The position numbers were made by a program, and so were the translations under genes. Of a stretch of 64,000 nucleotides of DNA, positions 12,716 through 24,130 are shown piece after piece (the stretch's first letter is position 1; the number at the start of each line of letters is the position of its first letter). Source of the DNA: Apodemus sylvaticus (Eukaryota > Chordata > Mammalia > Rodentia > Muridae); assembly GCF_947179515.1 (NCBI RefSeq), contig NC_067488.1, forward strand, positions 37,803,342 through 37,867,341, given 5' to 3'. The notes beneath the pieces are model-generated. The model did no database searches and was not told where the DNA came from. It worked only from the letters and a program-made list of their open reading frames with translations.

Positions 12716-14296
12716 CTGATCCTAACTCACAGGAACTTTGTAGACTAGAGAGCAAGAAAGGAGTCAGAAAATAATTATAGGTGCCAAATATATGTGAGTT
12801 ATCACATCACATATGATATCAAGAATGAAAGTCCAAAATGATAATTCTGTTTTGAAGCTAGCATTTGTCATCCAAGAAGGCACCACAGGACAGAGCATGT
12901 ACAGACTGACTAGCATGATAAGCAGACTGCTCCCAGGGCCCACTCTGGAGCCTGGAAACACAGTGGAAGTTAGGAAACAGCAAGCCTGGATTTGCATTTT
13001 AGCTAGGGATTTCAGGAGGAGTGTTTAGATGAAGTCACACTAAAGTGCCAAATGCTGAGTCTGTGCTTTGTCCCTTTGAAAGATTCTAAATGATCTGAAC
13101 GGTTCTAAAGGTTCTAATGAACCTAATCATGTAGGGTGGGCCTCAGGTTTCATATTGCAATGCAGAGGGAGCAGGGTGTGTGAGATAGGTTGAGGACATA
13201 AAAACAGATTCACTGGTTGGCCGATTTACTAGCAGGACAGCAAGGTTGGGGCACTTAATGTAAGTGTGCCAGGCAGTTGAGAGCAGGCCTTTGTGTGCCT
13301 CCTGATAACATACAGGGACTCCTTAGATCCTTCAAGAGCAGTTCAATAGTTGGCTTAGCATGCATTCTACCACCCAGTTAAGTCATTTCTGGTCATCTAA
13401 GGGATGGCTAGAACCATGAAGAAGCAGAAAATCATAGCAGGACTAGGTGAGAGGAATAAAGGATTGTCCTGCTTTTACCCAGTATTTTTCTCAGCAGAAC
13501 AGTGAGCATTACTGTGTCCTCATTGTGTGTCTGTGCCTGATCTGAAGGAATCTTGCAGACAACTTCAGCTCATAATGTAGGTGAAGCACAAGGTGAGCCA
13601 CCCTCCAGGAACATTACAGAGATGTGCTCATCAGGTCAGATGCTGGCATTGTACTGTACGGCACAGTGACTGTTTTGTATGGTCAAAATGTTGTAACAGA
13701 ATTGAAGCCACCCACTTGCACCTTCAGCCTAGAAAGCTGACTAGGCCAAGAGGCAGCAAGGGCAGAGAGATGGTACAGGCACCTGGTGAACTGGCTAGGT
13801 TTCCACACTGGAGGCCCAGAGGTGAGGCAGAGAAGTAAATGCCTACCTATCATGTCATAAAAGAGAACCATCTCTAAGAGGAAATTCACAAGTGTGAGAA
13901 ATAACACAAGGATCTCTAGTGAAAGGAAATCCCTGGTGCATCAGAGTAGTGCTGGTGACGTGTGGTGAGCTCCTACAACACCGAGTAACTTAGATGGGTT
14001 TCAGCTAAGCTCTCCACATCTTTTCTGTGCTGTTTTTGTTCCACTCAACTGCATGTTAAATTATAACACATAATGTACTTATTGCTGTTTTTGTTTTTGT
14101 TTTTTTTAAATTCTGCTCTACCCACTGAAATACCTGAACAGGAACATCTTAGTATAGAATTATATGAGTAAGGAAAAAGTGACCAACCAGTTGCTTTTTA
14201 TTTACACTGGAAGAAAGAAATTTAAAAAGAAAGAGGGAGAGAGAAAGCAAGTAGATAGCTAAGTTGTAATATTATTACATTGTCAGACAAAACACA

Positions 14297-14428
14297 GAAA
14301 GGCTGGCACATTAGCCCATGCCTGTCTTTCCAGCACTTGGGAGGTAGAGCCAGGAGTTCAAGGTCACCCTCTCCTACACAGTGAGTTTCAGGCCAGCGTG
14401 GGCCACTTGAGATAGTCTCAAGAAATAG
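14297..14428 (+). repeat. Old B1-like SINE
   Basis: The order is B1-like: 'AGCCCATGCCTGTCTTTCCA', 'GCACTTGGGAGGTAGAGCCA', 'GGAGTTCAAGGTCA', then 'TACACAGTGAGTTTCAGGCC' and 'GATAGTCTCAAGAAA'. The divergence suggests an early B1/proto-B1. Confidence 0.75.
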
Positions 14429-15143
14429 GAAGAAAATAATGTTTACAGACCTCATGCTGTCCACCATTCCTCAGGCACCCTTGTTCACTCGCCTGCCCGG
14501 CATTCTCTGGCTAGTGCTCAAACCTTGATCTCAGTCTGAGAACTCTCAGCCCCAGTGTTTTGGGGAAACTAGTAGAAGAGCTTGGGAGTCAGTTAGCTCT
14601 TCCTTATTCTGTCACGTTTGTCTTTACGTGTCCCATATTTCCATATGCTGTCCATTCTATGATTGGAGGAAGTACAAAATATACACCTCCTGTAGCCAAG
14701 TCCAGTAATGAAATCATGAGAGACACAGATTCATATTGTAAAATAGAAAACGTGTATGTTAGTAATACAGTGAGCTACCAATTGTGTCCTTAAACAGTAT
14801 TGCCATAACCTGGCAGAGTAATTGAACAAGGGTTGAATGGCACAGCTATAGAAATAAAATAGTGCACTTCATTGCATTAGCTAAAATTTTAAATTCTAGT
14901 CATTTATAATCTTAAATATATGTCAAAACTCTTTGCTGAACTACCCATTCTTTGCAGACATTTAACATGTTAGTAAAGAAGCCATACCTGTGTAGTTTTG
15001 AAGTTGACTACCCACACAGTGACCTCTCTGCACTCTTGGCTTTGTCAGTCATCCTTTCTTTTCTGCAATATTGCCAGACAGGGATTTTTGCAGCACAAGG
15101 CAATCATGTCACTCAAAACCCAGATTCGCGTTCCGTAGAATGC

Positions 15144-15165
15144 AAGGGTAAGGGTTAGGGTTAGG
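15144..15165. repeat. Telomere-like TTAGGG tract
   Basis: The sequence AAGGGTAAGGGTTAGGG followed by TTAGG contains two perfect TTAGGG-phase hexamers plus degenerate neighbours, 22 bp in total. It is much shorter than typical interstitial telomeric blocks. Confidence 0.8.
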
Positions 15166-16076
15166 TTCTGTAGATAGTCCTCCTTGGTGCATCTCCTGGC
15201 TTTTCATCATCATCATCTTCCCCTCGGCTAATGTCTGTTCCCGCCCTTAGCCTCCCTGAATTCAGGGGTCTGCTTCTGTTTTTCCATTGCTTTACACCTT
15301 CAGTCCATTCTGAATGATATTTAATGCCTTTCTTTGAAAAGGAAAAGCTAGCTTTTTATTAGCATTGACCTCCTTTACCTTTATTAGTTGGTCTGGTCTG
15401 TCTCACCTCAGTGCCTGTCTTTGACATGATGAATTATAAGGGCCGTTTTCTTTGCTTGTCTGTTCTCTCTCCCACTCCATTGTATGTGAGCGCACACATT
15501 AGACATTGAAAGATCTCTACCTATGGTGCTAGCACAGTGCCATCAATAGACTAGGAGCTACAAGAAGAGTTTCAATGGTGATTACATATGCTTCTGTTAT
15601 TAGTTATTGCCAACTTTTAGCTTACTCCTTGGTCAGAGTTCATGTCACTGTTTTGCCACGTTTCTGATAATGAAAATCATCTCAGAATTTATGGCCAGTT
15701 TGCATTGGACCTTAGAAGATCCTAGCCAGTTAGTCCTTTGCTGTTAACTCTGAAGAACAGAGTGGCTGGCTTGCATTGTTACGGGTTTATTTCTTTTATG
15801 TGACTTTCCCCATTTTGTATTCACTTCTTCCTTTGTGAAAAAAATTCGACTGTATATGGTAATCATATGTAATTTACATAAGCCTTAGTTCTGCAAGTTG
15901 GCATCCATTTATGTTGATATTTGTTTTATAAAATTGAAAGAATTTGAAATATTCTATTTAGGTAATTGTTTTTTTTCCTAAATCAAATAAAGTGAGTCTG
16001 TAAATACTTTTTTAAAAGTAAATCCATAAGTCAAGTCAAGGTAGTTAGCATTTTGATATCCTTAAATAAAACTGTG

Positions 16077-16282
16077 CCTGCAAACTAATTTTTTTTAAGA
16101 TTTATTTATTTTATGTATGTGAGTACACTGTCACTGATTTCAGACACACCAGAAGAGAGCATTAGATCTCCATTACAGATGGATGTAAGCCACCATGTGG
16201 TTGCTGGGAATTGAACTCAGGACCTCTGGAAGAGCATTCAGTGCTCTTAACTGCTGAGCCATCTCTCCAGCCCACCTGCAAA
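16077..16282 (-). repeat. B2 SINE (reverse), short TSD
   Basis: A reversed B2 runs from the T-rich end at about 16089 ('AAGATTTATTTATTTTATGT') through 'AGCCACCATGTGGTTGCTGG', 'CAGGACCTCTGGAAGAGCAT' and 'TGAGCCATCTCTCCAGCCC' at 16273. CCTGCAAA flanks it at 16077-16084 and 16275-16282, a plausible 8-bp target-site duplication. In sense orientation the head is a tRNA-derived pol III promoter, here antisense to the gene. Confidence 0.92.
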
Positions 16283-16329
16283 GTGTATACAGTTGTTGTA
16301 ACTGTTTCTTTTTAATTTAAAAAATATTG

Positions 16330-16556
16330 ATGCTAAAAAGATAGTTCAGGGGTTGTGAACACTTACTTCATTTGTAATGGACTGCAATTCTATTCCCCCA
16401 AAGACAGGTCAGGCTGCCTATAATTGCCTATAACTCCAGCACCAAGGGATTATGATGCCCTCTTCTGGCCTCCATGGGCACCTACATTCATACACACACA
16501 CACACCACATATACACCAATATACATACATACATACATACATACATACATAAAAAT
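16330..16556 (+). repeat. Old B3-type SINE with (CA)n and (CATA)n tail
   Basis: The + strand reads 'AAAAAGATAGTTCAGGGGTT', 'CCTATAACTCCAGCACCAAG', 'GATGCCCTCTTCTGGCCTCC' and 'ATGGGCACCTACATTCATAC', which is the B3 order. It ends in CA repeats near 16493-16505 and (CATA)n at 16522-16551. Confidence 0.75.
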
Positions 16557-16889
16557 ATCTTAGATATGTACATAACAGACTCTGTGCTGAAACTTCTTTG
16601 ACCACATGGCGCATATCCCTGCTTCCAGGAGTTGGGTGCATATTTATAATCTCAGAATAGCTGATCCTGATATTCCAAGACATTGCTCACAGACTATCTA
16701 AATATTTTTAAAATACTTAAATCCAAAGCCACTGTATAACTATACTGGGAACATAGAGCCAGTTGTAGGACAAGATAACAATGCTTTTGTGGTCTAATTT
16801 ACCAGTGGCGAACATGTTTGGTTCCATTTATTTAGAAAAATTGTTTTTCTTGTCTGTTTTGAAGTTCATAGTCTTATAGAAACAATAGT

Positions 16890-16975
16890 GAGAGTCAGGG
16901 GCAAGAGGATCTCTTATGTGTTGGGGACCAACCTAGTGTACATAGAGCCCTGCCTCAAAATTAATTAATCAACAT
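16890..16975 (+). repeat. Possible B1 fragment
   Basis: The order 'GTCAGGGGCAAGAGGATCTC', 'GGACCAACCTAGTGTACATA' and 'GAGCCCTGCCTCAAAA' matches the internal and 3' parts of a B1-like SINE, strongly diverged. Confidence 0.35.
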
Positions 16976-17033
16976 GGAGTGTGTATCCCACAGAATGACA
17001 AAGGTGAATTTCTCTTGTAGTTACTGTCTTTTC

Positions 17034-18620
17034 CTCATTGAGTTATGAGTTCTTTATATATTCTGGAGCGTAGACCAAATCTCATGTATCATCTGTAAAT
17101 ATTTTCTCTCATGCAGTGGATTATCTTTTTGTCTCTTTTAAATAGTGTCCTTGAAAGTTGAAAACTTTGGATATTTCTGAACTTCAATTTTCCGTACTCC
17201 TTAGCTCCGTGCTTTTGCTAGCCTATCAAAGAAATCACTGATCCAAGGTCAGGAGAATATGTAGTTACTTGTGCTTACTTTGTTCTCAGAGTTCTCTATC
17301 TGCTCACAACAGATAGGATTCATGTTGTGTTGATGTGTGGTTGGGGTTCAGTCTTATCTTCTTAGGTGTGGGTCTCTCTGGAGGCAGCTAGTTGTCTTGC
17401 TGCTTTAGTTAAAAATTGAATTGCATTTAAGTAGGAATAGTCATTTCTGACTTTCTTTATCTGTGTTCCTGTCAGTGTTGTATTGCTTTGGTTACTGCAA
17501 CTATTCATCAAATACATAGAGTTCATCCTTTGAGCCTCTGGCATCGAGGTGTATTTTGTTTTTATTGGATGCATTGCTCCATAGATGTTCAGTAGTAGTA
17601 CATTTTTATATCGCCCTGTATGTATATCTAAATATGCTATTTTTCATGTAGCTGCAAGAGACTGATGGGTTCTCACTTCTTTGATGGCTCCCACTGCTGT
17701 CTCCTAAATGTGTATGTACTACTGGCAAACTCTGTTTACCTGCTCAAGTAACTAATTTCTCCTGTTTATCAAGGAGAGCTTCATTGGCTATCAAATACTG
17801 TACCCAGCCAGTGCAGGTCACATGCCAAGAAGTCCCTCCCACCAACTAGCTCTTCTTGTTTGAGCCCCTTTGTCATTGGAATGTGGTTTTTCATTGTCTT
17901 CCAGGCAGTGACCTTCCTGATAGTCAGGTGCTCCTGTGTCATGAGGTGCATGTGTTTGAGAGGTTCTGATTTGCCTTTCTGCACTTAAGATTGTGCATCT
18001 CTTAGGCTTTACTTCTGGAAAGGTTTAAGCTTCTTGGGTACATAAAGTGTTTGCATCAAACTGGGGAAGTTTTGAACCTGTTATTCGTCTGTATAGGTTT
18101 CTGCCCCTCCCGCTCCTCTCTTTCTGCAGATCTCTTTGTTCACATGCTCACACATGTGTTATGGCCCGTGCCTCTGACCCTATGTTCTTCCTTCCATGCT
18201 TTGTTCTCAGAGTATCTATCTTCAAGTTCAGTAACTTCTCTCCAGTGTGTCTGCTGATGAGACAGTGAAGTTTCCACTTTAATTATTGATTTTCAAGTCA
18301 AGAATTTACCTTGGCTTCTCTGCATACTGACAGTCTCCACTTAGTGAGGTGATGTACTCAGGCTTTATCATAACAGTTTCTTTAGTTCCTTGTCTGTATT
18401 CACTGTGTTGAAGTTCTTTGCCTAGCAGACTCAATCTCTCAGCTTCTTCAGAGACAATTTTTATTAACAGCTATTTGTTCTTATAGAGAGACCATATTTT
18501 TATGTTTTTTAAACATGTCTCAACTTCTTGTTTTAAACTAGACACAATATATTAATAATTCATCAACTCTAGGAATCACATTCTTCAAGAATCCGTTATT
18601 TGTTTTTGTTTTATGTTTAG
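17034..18620 (-). mobile_element. Probable ancient L1 relic (antisense)
   Basis: Two pieces recall old mammalian L1 in reverse. One is 17034-17180 ('GAGTTCTTTATATATTCTGG', 'AGACCAAATCTCATGTATCA'). The other is about 18045-18560 ('TTGCATCAAACTGGGGAAGT', 'TTTCTGCCCCTCCCGCTCCT', 'CTATCTTCAAGTTCAGTAAC', 'AACTTCTTGTTTTAAACTAG'). The middle is not recognisable to me, so the span may be more than one insertion. Confidence 0.4.
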
Positions 18621-18674
18621 GGCTAGTCAAAATAAATTCTGTGGAAACTGTGAACATCAGATGTTGTCTCTTCA

Positions 18675-18735
18675 GTCACCTCCTCTTCCACCTCCTCCTC
18701 TTCTTCCTCTTCCTCTTCCTCCTTCTCCTTCCTAC
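18675..18735. repeat. Pyrimidine (TCC/TTC)n tract
   Basis: A run of CCTCCTCTT and TTCCTC units with almost no purines on the + strand. Confidence 0.9.
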
Positions 18736-19772
18736 CTGGCTTCACCATGGAATTGTGCTGTGTATATTAACACTCAAACTGGACACTCACCCAGCCACTT
18801 TGCTCTTAACTCTCCTTTAGAAGTCTATTTCCACCAGCTGCTGGGTTCTCAGGGTCAGCCAAAAGAAACAGCTCTGGGCCTGTGGTCTTCTCTGAAGCAT
18901 GGGATGTAGCACTGAGATAGGTGTGTCCCTCTAGAGTCCCAGGAATATGTTGGCCTTTTATACTTATGAATCAACCCATTGCACAGCACAGTAAGTCTCC
19001 AGTCTCTAGCAGCTACTATCTTAAACAAGTGGCTCTATTTTCTTCAGCTAATCCCTCAGGAGGGAGCCTGTTTGTACTAAGGCAAAAACCAAGTCAGGAG
19101 GGAGAAAGACCACTCACTGGGAAGCCTCTCTAGCAGGTGTTCCAGTTGCCTCACTGTACCCCCCGTGGCTTTCAGGCTGCTGCTCAGTGAAAATGCCACA
19201 TAGTTCTGTTTTATCAAGATTTCCACATGGTTTCATCTTGGTGTGTTTGCTTTTAAGTAAAAATTCTTTGACTCTGCAGCCCTGTGGTCAATGTTCCAGT
19301 CCTAACAGTGGTGATTATATATATATATATATATATATATTTTATTTACATTTCAAATGATTTCCCCTTTTCTGGGTCCCCACTCCCCGAAAGTCCCATA
19401 AGCCCTCTTCCCTCCCCCTGTTCCTCCATCTACCCCTTCCCACTTCCCTGTTCTGGTATTCCCCGATACTGTTCCATTGAGTCTTTCCAGAACCAGGGGC
19501 CACTCCTCCATTCTTTTTGGACATCATTTAATATGTGGATTATGTCTTGGTTATTCAAAGTTTCTAAGCTAATATCCACTTATCAGTGAGTGCATACCAT
19601 GATTGATCTCTTGAGACTGTGTTACCTCACTTAGTATGATGTTCGGCAGCTCCATCCATTTGTCTAAGAATTTCATGAATTCATTGTTTCTAATGGCTGA
19701 ATAGTACTCCATTGTATAAATATACCACATTTTTTGTATTCATTCCTCCATTGAAGGACACCTGCGTTCTTT

Positions 19773-21125
19773 CTAGCTTCTGGCTACTACAAATAGGGCT
19801 GCTATGAACATAGTGGAGCATGTGTCCTTATTGCATGCTGAAGAATCCTCTGGGTATATGTCCAGGAGTGGTATAGCAAGGTCCTCAGGAAATGTCATGC
19901 CCAGTTTTCTGAGGAACCGCCAGACTGATTTCCAAAGTGGTTCCATCTTGCAATCCCACCAGCAGTGAAGGAGTGTTCCTCTTTCTCCACATCCTCGCCA
20001 ACACCTGCTGTCTCCTGAGTTTTTGACCTTAGCCATTCTGACTGGTGTGAGGTGAAATCTCAAGGTTGTTTTGATTTGCATTTCCCTAATGACTAATGAT
20101 GTTGAGTACTTCTTAAGGTGCCTCTCGGCCATTTGAATTTCTTCAGGTGAAAATTCTTTGTTTAGCTCCATACCCCACTTTTTAATGGGGTTATTTGGTT
20201 CTCTTGGTTCTACCTTCTTGATTTCTTTGTATATATTAGATATTAGCTCTCTGTCGGATTTAGGGTTGGTGAAGATCCTTTCCCAATCTGTTGGTTGACG
20301 TTTTGTCCTTTTGACAGTGTCCTTTGCCTTACAGAAACTGTGTAGTTTTATGAGGTCCCATTTGTCAATTCTTGATCTTAGAGCATAAGCTATTGGTGTT
20401 CTATTCAGGAACTTTTCCCCTGTGCCCATGTCCTCAAGGGTCTTCCCCAGTTTCTTTTCTATTAGTTTCAGTGTGTCAGTTTTTATGTGGAGGTCCTTGA
20501 TCCATTTGAAGTTGAGCTTGGTACAAGGAGATAAGAATGGATCGATTCGCATTCTTCTGCATGCTGACCTCCAATTGAACCAGCACCGTTTGTTGAAAAG
20601 ACTATCTTTTTTCCACTGGATGCTTTCAGCTCCTTTGTCGAAGATCAAGTGACCATAGGTGTGTTGGTTCATTTCTGGGTCTTCAATCCTATTCCATTGA
20701 TCTGCTTGCCTGACATTGTACCAATACCATGCAGTCTTTATCACTATTGCTCTGTAGTAAAGTTTGAGGTCTGGGATACTGAATCCCCCAGAAGTTCTTT
20801 TACTGTTGAGAATAGTTTTAGCTATCCTGGATTTTTTGTTATTCCAGATGAATTTGAGAATTGCTTTTTCTAGCTCTATGAAGAACTGGGTTGGGATTTT
20901 TATGGGGATAGCACTGAATCTGTAGATTGCCTTTGGCAAGATGGCCATTTTAACTATATTAATCCTGCCAATCCACGAGCATGGAAGATTTTTCCATTTT
21001 CTGAGATCTTCTTCGATTTCCTTCTTCAGAGATCTGAAGTTCTTGTCATATAGGTCTTTCACTTGTTTGGTTAGAGTCACCCCAAGATACTTTATGCTGT
21101 TTGTAGCTATTGTGAAGGGGGTCAT
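19773..21125 (-). pseudogene. L1 ORF2 C-terminal fragment (450 codons open)
   Basis: This is the longest open frame in the window. It is the part of L1 ORF2 downstream of the reverse-transcriptase core, recognised by NSIKYLGVTLTK near residue 9, FRSLKKEIEEDLRKWK, KTAWYWYNVRQADQWNRIE, the DKWDLIKLHSFCKAKDTV segment, and a late cysteine/histidine cluster (CWRGCGERGTLLHCWWDC, about residues 372-389). The normal C terminus is cut by an in-frame stop right after ARS; related L1 sequence continues beyond it toward 19560. Upstream, the RT-derived part has a frameshift near 21350 and a stop near 21240, so no complete ORF2 exists. It is antisense to Khdrbs3 and not a functional gene. Confidence 0.93.
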
Positions 21126-21394
21126 TTCCCTAATTTATTTCTCAGTCTGCTTATCCTTTGAGTATATAAAGGCTACTGATTTGCTTGCGTTGATTTTGTA
21201 GCCAGCCACTTTGCTGAATTTTTTATCAGCTATAGGAGTTCTCTAGTAGAGTTTTGGGGGTCACTTAAGTATACTATCATATCATCTGCAAATAGTGATA
21301 GTTTGACTTCTTCCTTTCCAATTTGTATCCCTTTGACCTCCTTATTGTTGTCTAATTGCTCTAGCTAGTACTTCAAGAACTAAGAAAGAATTTC

Positions 21395-21810
21395 AGGCCA
21401 ATTTCCCTTATGAATATCGATGCAAAAATACTCAATAAAATTCTTGCCCACCAAATCCAAGAACACATCAAAACGATCATCCACCATGATCAAGTAGGCT
21501 TCATCCCAGGGATGCAGGGATGGTTCAATATAAGGAAATCCATAAATGTTATCCACTACATAAACAAACTCAAAGAAAAAAAACCACATGATCATCTCAT
21601 TAGATGCTGAAAAAGCATTTGACAAAATTCAGCACCCTTTCATGCTAAAAGTCTTGGAAAGGACGGGAATTCAAGACCTATATCTAAACATAGTAAAAGC
21701 AATATACAGCAAACCGGTAGCCAACATCAAACTAAATGGAGAGAAACTTGAAGCAATCCCACTAAAATCAGGGACTAGACAAGGCTGCCCCCTCTCTCCA
21801 TTTCTTTTCA
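21395..21810 (+). pseudogene. L1 ORF2 reverse-transcriptase fragment (inverted piece)
   Basis: The + strand encodes the fingers/palm part of the L1 reverse transcriptase: NFRPISLMNIDAKILNKI, HHDQVGFIPGMQGWFNIRKS, then after a frame change SLDAEKAFDKIQHPFMLKV (the motif A region with the first catalytic Asp) and GTRQGCPLSPFLF. The F-A-D-D catalytic motif lies in the other, oppositely oriented piece (near 21297). The frame is broken around 21580-21600, where two overlapping frames carry adjacent parts. The piece ends at the target-site duplication. Confidence 0.92.
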
Positions 21811-22000
21811 GCAGTGGTGATCTTAATTGTTTCCAGCACGAGCTTGGTTTTTAGGAAAAATTTGGGAGCTTCTTTCTATGGCAGATGGACTGAAGCCACA
21901 CCTGCCCTTCTCCTCACGCTGTGGTCAGACTCAGTTTACATCAGCTGCTGCCTTGCAGTGCCCGGAGGCAGAGTGCTCTTTCTTTCTACAGCATCTTCTT

Positions 22001-22029
22001 TCTGACGGGCTCCTTCTGGTGTGTTTCAG
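22001..22029 (+). other. Khdrbs3: 3' splice site of the Khdrbs3 exon
   Basis: A mixed pyrimidine tract (TCTGACGGGCTCCTTCTGG) leads into TGTGTTTCAG. The true acceptor is fixed by the reading frame of the exon. The tract is interrupted by purines. A richer tract ending CTACAG at 21991 lies 38 nt upstream and may compete. Confidence 0.8.
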
Positions 22030-22112
22030 GACTATGACGATGGGTACGGTACTGCCTATGATGAGCAGAGCTACGACTCGTATGACAACAGCTACAGCAC
22101 CCCAGCACAAAG
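22030..22112 (+). CDS. Khdrbs3: Khdrbs3 internal coding exon (tyrosine-rich C-terminal region)
   Basis: This 83-bp exon lies between a TTTCAG acceptor and an AAAG|GTAAGA donor. Read from its first base it encodes 27 codons plus two bases, starting DYDDGYGTAYDEQ and ending SYSTPAQ, with six Tyr and six Asp. I recognise this as the Tyr/Asp-rich C-terminal segment of KHDRBS3 (SLM2, T-STAR). The family is known as nuclear STAR/KH RNA-binding splicing regulators, including control of neurexin alternative exons in brain; their tyrosine-rich tails are targets of Src-type kinases and SH2 contacts. The KH/QUA domains and the proline-rich segment must be encoded upstream of this window. The exon starts in phase 0 and ends in phase 2, and its last two bases (AG) join the C that opens the exon at 63945 to make a Ser codon. 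It is probably exon 7 of 9; that number is from memory. Confidence 0.93.
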
Positions 22113-23544
22113 GTAAGAGTCAGCTGGTGCTGCCAGGCCCTATGTCAGCTTGACCCAGGGCCTCTCCACAGCGAGGTGTGTGACGGTCAGCCAGTGAGAC
22201 TGATTTGACTTCCTGTTTGTTGTTTCTTCTGACTAGAGGAGTAGAATCCATTTGCAAATAGCATGCATTATTGCACATGGATGCTGTCTTTCCAAAAGCA
22301 TCTGGATGTGAGAACTATGTTTAATTTTATCTACTCTGAAAATTTGACCTAAGTGGTTAATATCATTTAAGGAAGGATAATGGCTTCAAAGCAGGTAACC
22401 ATTCAGTCCTAAGGCCCCCAAGTTCTATAGGACCTGTGAGCTGCTTGCCTTTTCTAGAGAACGTAATGCCAGAGGCTGGCTTGCTAGTCACAGAACATTG
22501 CATCTTCTTAGCAGTGATGCTCCTGTCTCGTTCAAATTCTATAAATGTAACAATGTTGTCCTGATCAGACCCTCCCCACAATAGAGTGTATAGAGTAAGT
22601 ACTAGTCCTAAGGAGACTGCAAAGCCCAAAACTAGGCCATAGGTGCTGGGGTGGAGCATCCAGGCATGTGCGTGGGTGTGGTCCTACTCCAGCTGTTAGT
22701 GAATGCATGGCTTCTCTTGCCTGTCAACTCTGATGCTAGGTAGGTGAGAATATTAAACAGTTTTCATCTTTGCTCATGACATACTGCTGAGTATATGACC
22801 TGTGACAAGTGACCTGCAAACTTTGGCTAACAAGTGGTCTTTTTCAGAAAGGGGATGCTTTGTTCTTTGTGTTTGTATCATTGGTGCTGGGCACAGTCCT
22901 ACAGTTTGTTGAAAGTGACCGGCAAAAGCTGCATGAGAATTGTTTGACAGCTCCTCCCGTAGCTAGGCCAGCAAGCACTTCCTCAAGTGTCCTACTATAG
23001 AGACCAAGGAATAGTGTTCCAGAAGAAGTCACTGGTCCAAAATCACACTGGAAAAGGATCAAGGAAATGGGCCTTAAGTGGGATCTTCTAACACAAGGAC
23101 TGCTCTTTACAGCTAGGCATGTCTCTTTTGTTTTGTAAATGTCCATCAATGTTTCAATTTTCAGTATGAAGTACCCTGGTGAAGTGCATGCGTCTTCCAC
23201 CTCATACACTCTGGGTGTTCAGTTTCTCTCTCACCCTTTTCACCTAAGGCCTGCAGATGCTGTGCCTGTAAAAGAGGAGAGCACATAATAACAAAGAGAA
23301 TGTTAACTGCTCAGTCAATGGGTGGGAACGGTTCCTTCTGAGCTTCCCGTACTCTTCAATTAGTACTAGGCCCACACAGAATGCAGAGTCCAGTGCGGCT
23401 CTCTGTTCTTGCTTGAGCTGGAACTGTGCTAGTACTTTTTATGACCTTTTGTAGTCTCACTTCTAGTTAGCATACAGTTTTCTATTTTGATCATATTCTT
23501 TCCACAGTCCTCCCAGATTCTCAGTGCCCCACCCACTTAACTTT

Positions 23545-23712
23545 ATATTCTTTCCCTCTCCTTCTCCCTCTCCTTTTCCCTCTCTATCTCCCCCTCCCTC
23601 TCCCTCAAACTTCATGTCAAAACAAAAATCTAGTAAGAAAAAAAGCAACATGAAACAAAAAGTACAAGCGTTTGCTCAAACACACACACAGACACACACA
23701 TACACCACATAT
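23545..23712. repeat. (CT)-rich tract followed by (CA)n
   Basis: A pyrimidine tract of CTCCCTCTC-type units occupies about 23551-23606. A short CA repeat interrupted by CAGACA follows at 23680-23710. The sequence between is A-rich and unassigned. Confidence 0.8.
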
Positions 23713-24130
23713 ATACTAAAAACAGAGCCCATTTTGTGTTAGACAACTACTGTTGGCTGTGGGACCTGCCCAGTATTCTGGTTGATAGACCCAGGGACAC
23801 TGGATTGGGAACAACTGATTCCCTTTTCCCAGCAGGTATCAATTGCAGTTAGCTTCCTGGTTATAGATGGGACTGTGTGTCTACCTCACCTCCTTAGTAC
23901 TGGGATTTTCTCTTCTTTAAATCTATGTGGGTCTTCTGTATGCTGCCATACTATGTGTGAGTTCATTTGTATAGCAGTCATTTTGTGTCTGGAGGATACT
24001 GTTTTCTAGGAGTCACTCACATCTCTGGCTCTTACCATCCTTCTACCTCCTCTCACACATAGATCCCTGAGCCTGGCTAGGAGGCTCTTTTTTCATTATT
24101 TGTTGTTATATACATATATGTACATCTATT

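Larger units (their letters stand above)
19306..21821 (-). mobile_element. 5'-inverted (twin-primed) L1 with target-site duplications
   Basis: The L1 body is 19316-21811. From the left it reads, on the - strand, an L1 3' end ('TTTATTTACATTTCAAATGA' at 19341 on the + strand, A tail now a (TA)n run at 19316-19340), the 3' UTR and the 3' part of ORF2 up to about 21377. Beyond that the orientation flips and 21378-21811 encodes the reverse-transcriptase part of ORF2 on the + strand. In a parent L1 the two pieces are nearly adjacent: the inverted piece ends at CPLSPFLF and the direct piece starts at VLARAIRQ, with only a few codons lost. CAGTGGTGAT flanks the whole insert at 19306-19315 and 21812-21821. 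On the - strand the target reads TT/AAGA, typical of L1 endonuclease. The copy is dead (inversion, truncation, stops). Confidence 0.93.
1..22029 (+). other. Khdrbs3: Khdrbs3 upstream intron, 3' portion
   Basis: Everything before the exon at 22030 is read as intron. I found no codons for the preceding proline-rich KHDRBS3 segment, so the previous exon lies outside the window. The unique parts (about 1-1080, 1210-1580, 2310-5250, 5720-7030, 7170-8430, 9866-11085, 11265-14295, 14430-16075 and 18740-19305) show only short chance ORFs, with no family I recognise and no splice-flanked coding segment. SINE, MIR, L2, microsatellite and L1 insertions are listed separately. Confidence 0.85.

Noticed and set aside
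18675..18735. Pro/Leu-rich translation considered as the missing proline-rich Khdrbs3 exon
   Set aside because: The sequence is a TCC/TTC simple repeat with no matching flanking KHDRBS3 codons and no proper splice phase.
22363..22659. 98-codon ORF on the - strand with a hydrophobic N-terminal stretch resembling a membrane segment
   Set aside because: It is short, unrecognised, and lies in intron just after an exon of the opposite strand. A hydrophobic run of this size is common in chance ORFs.
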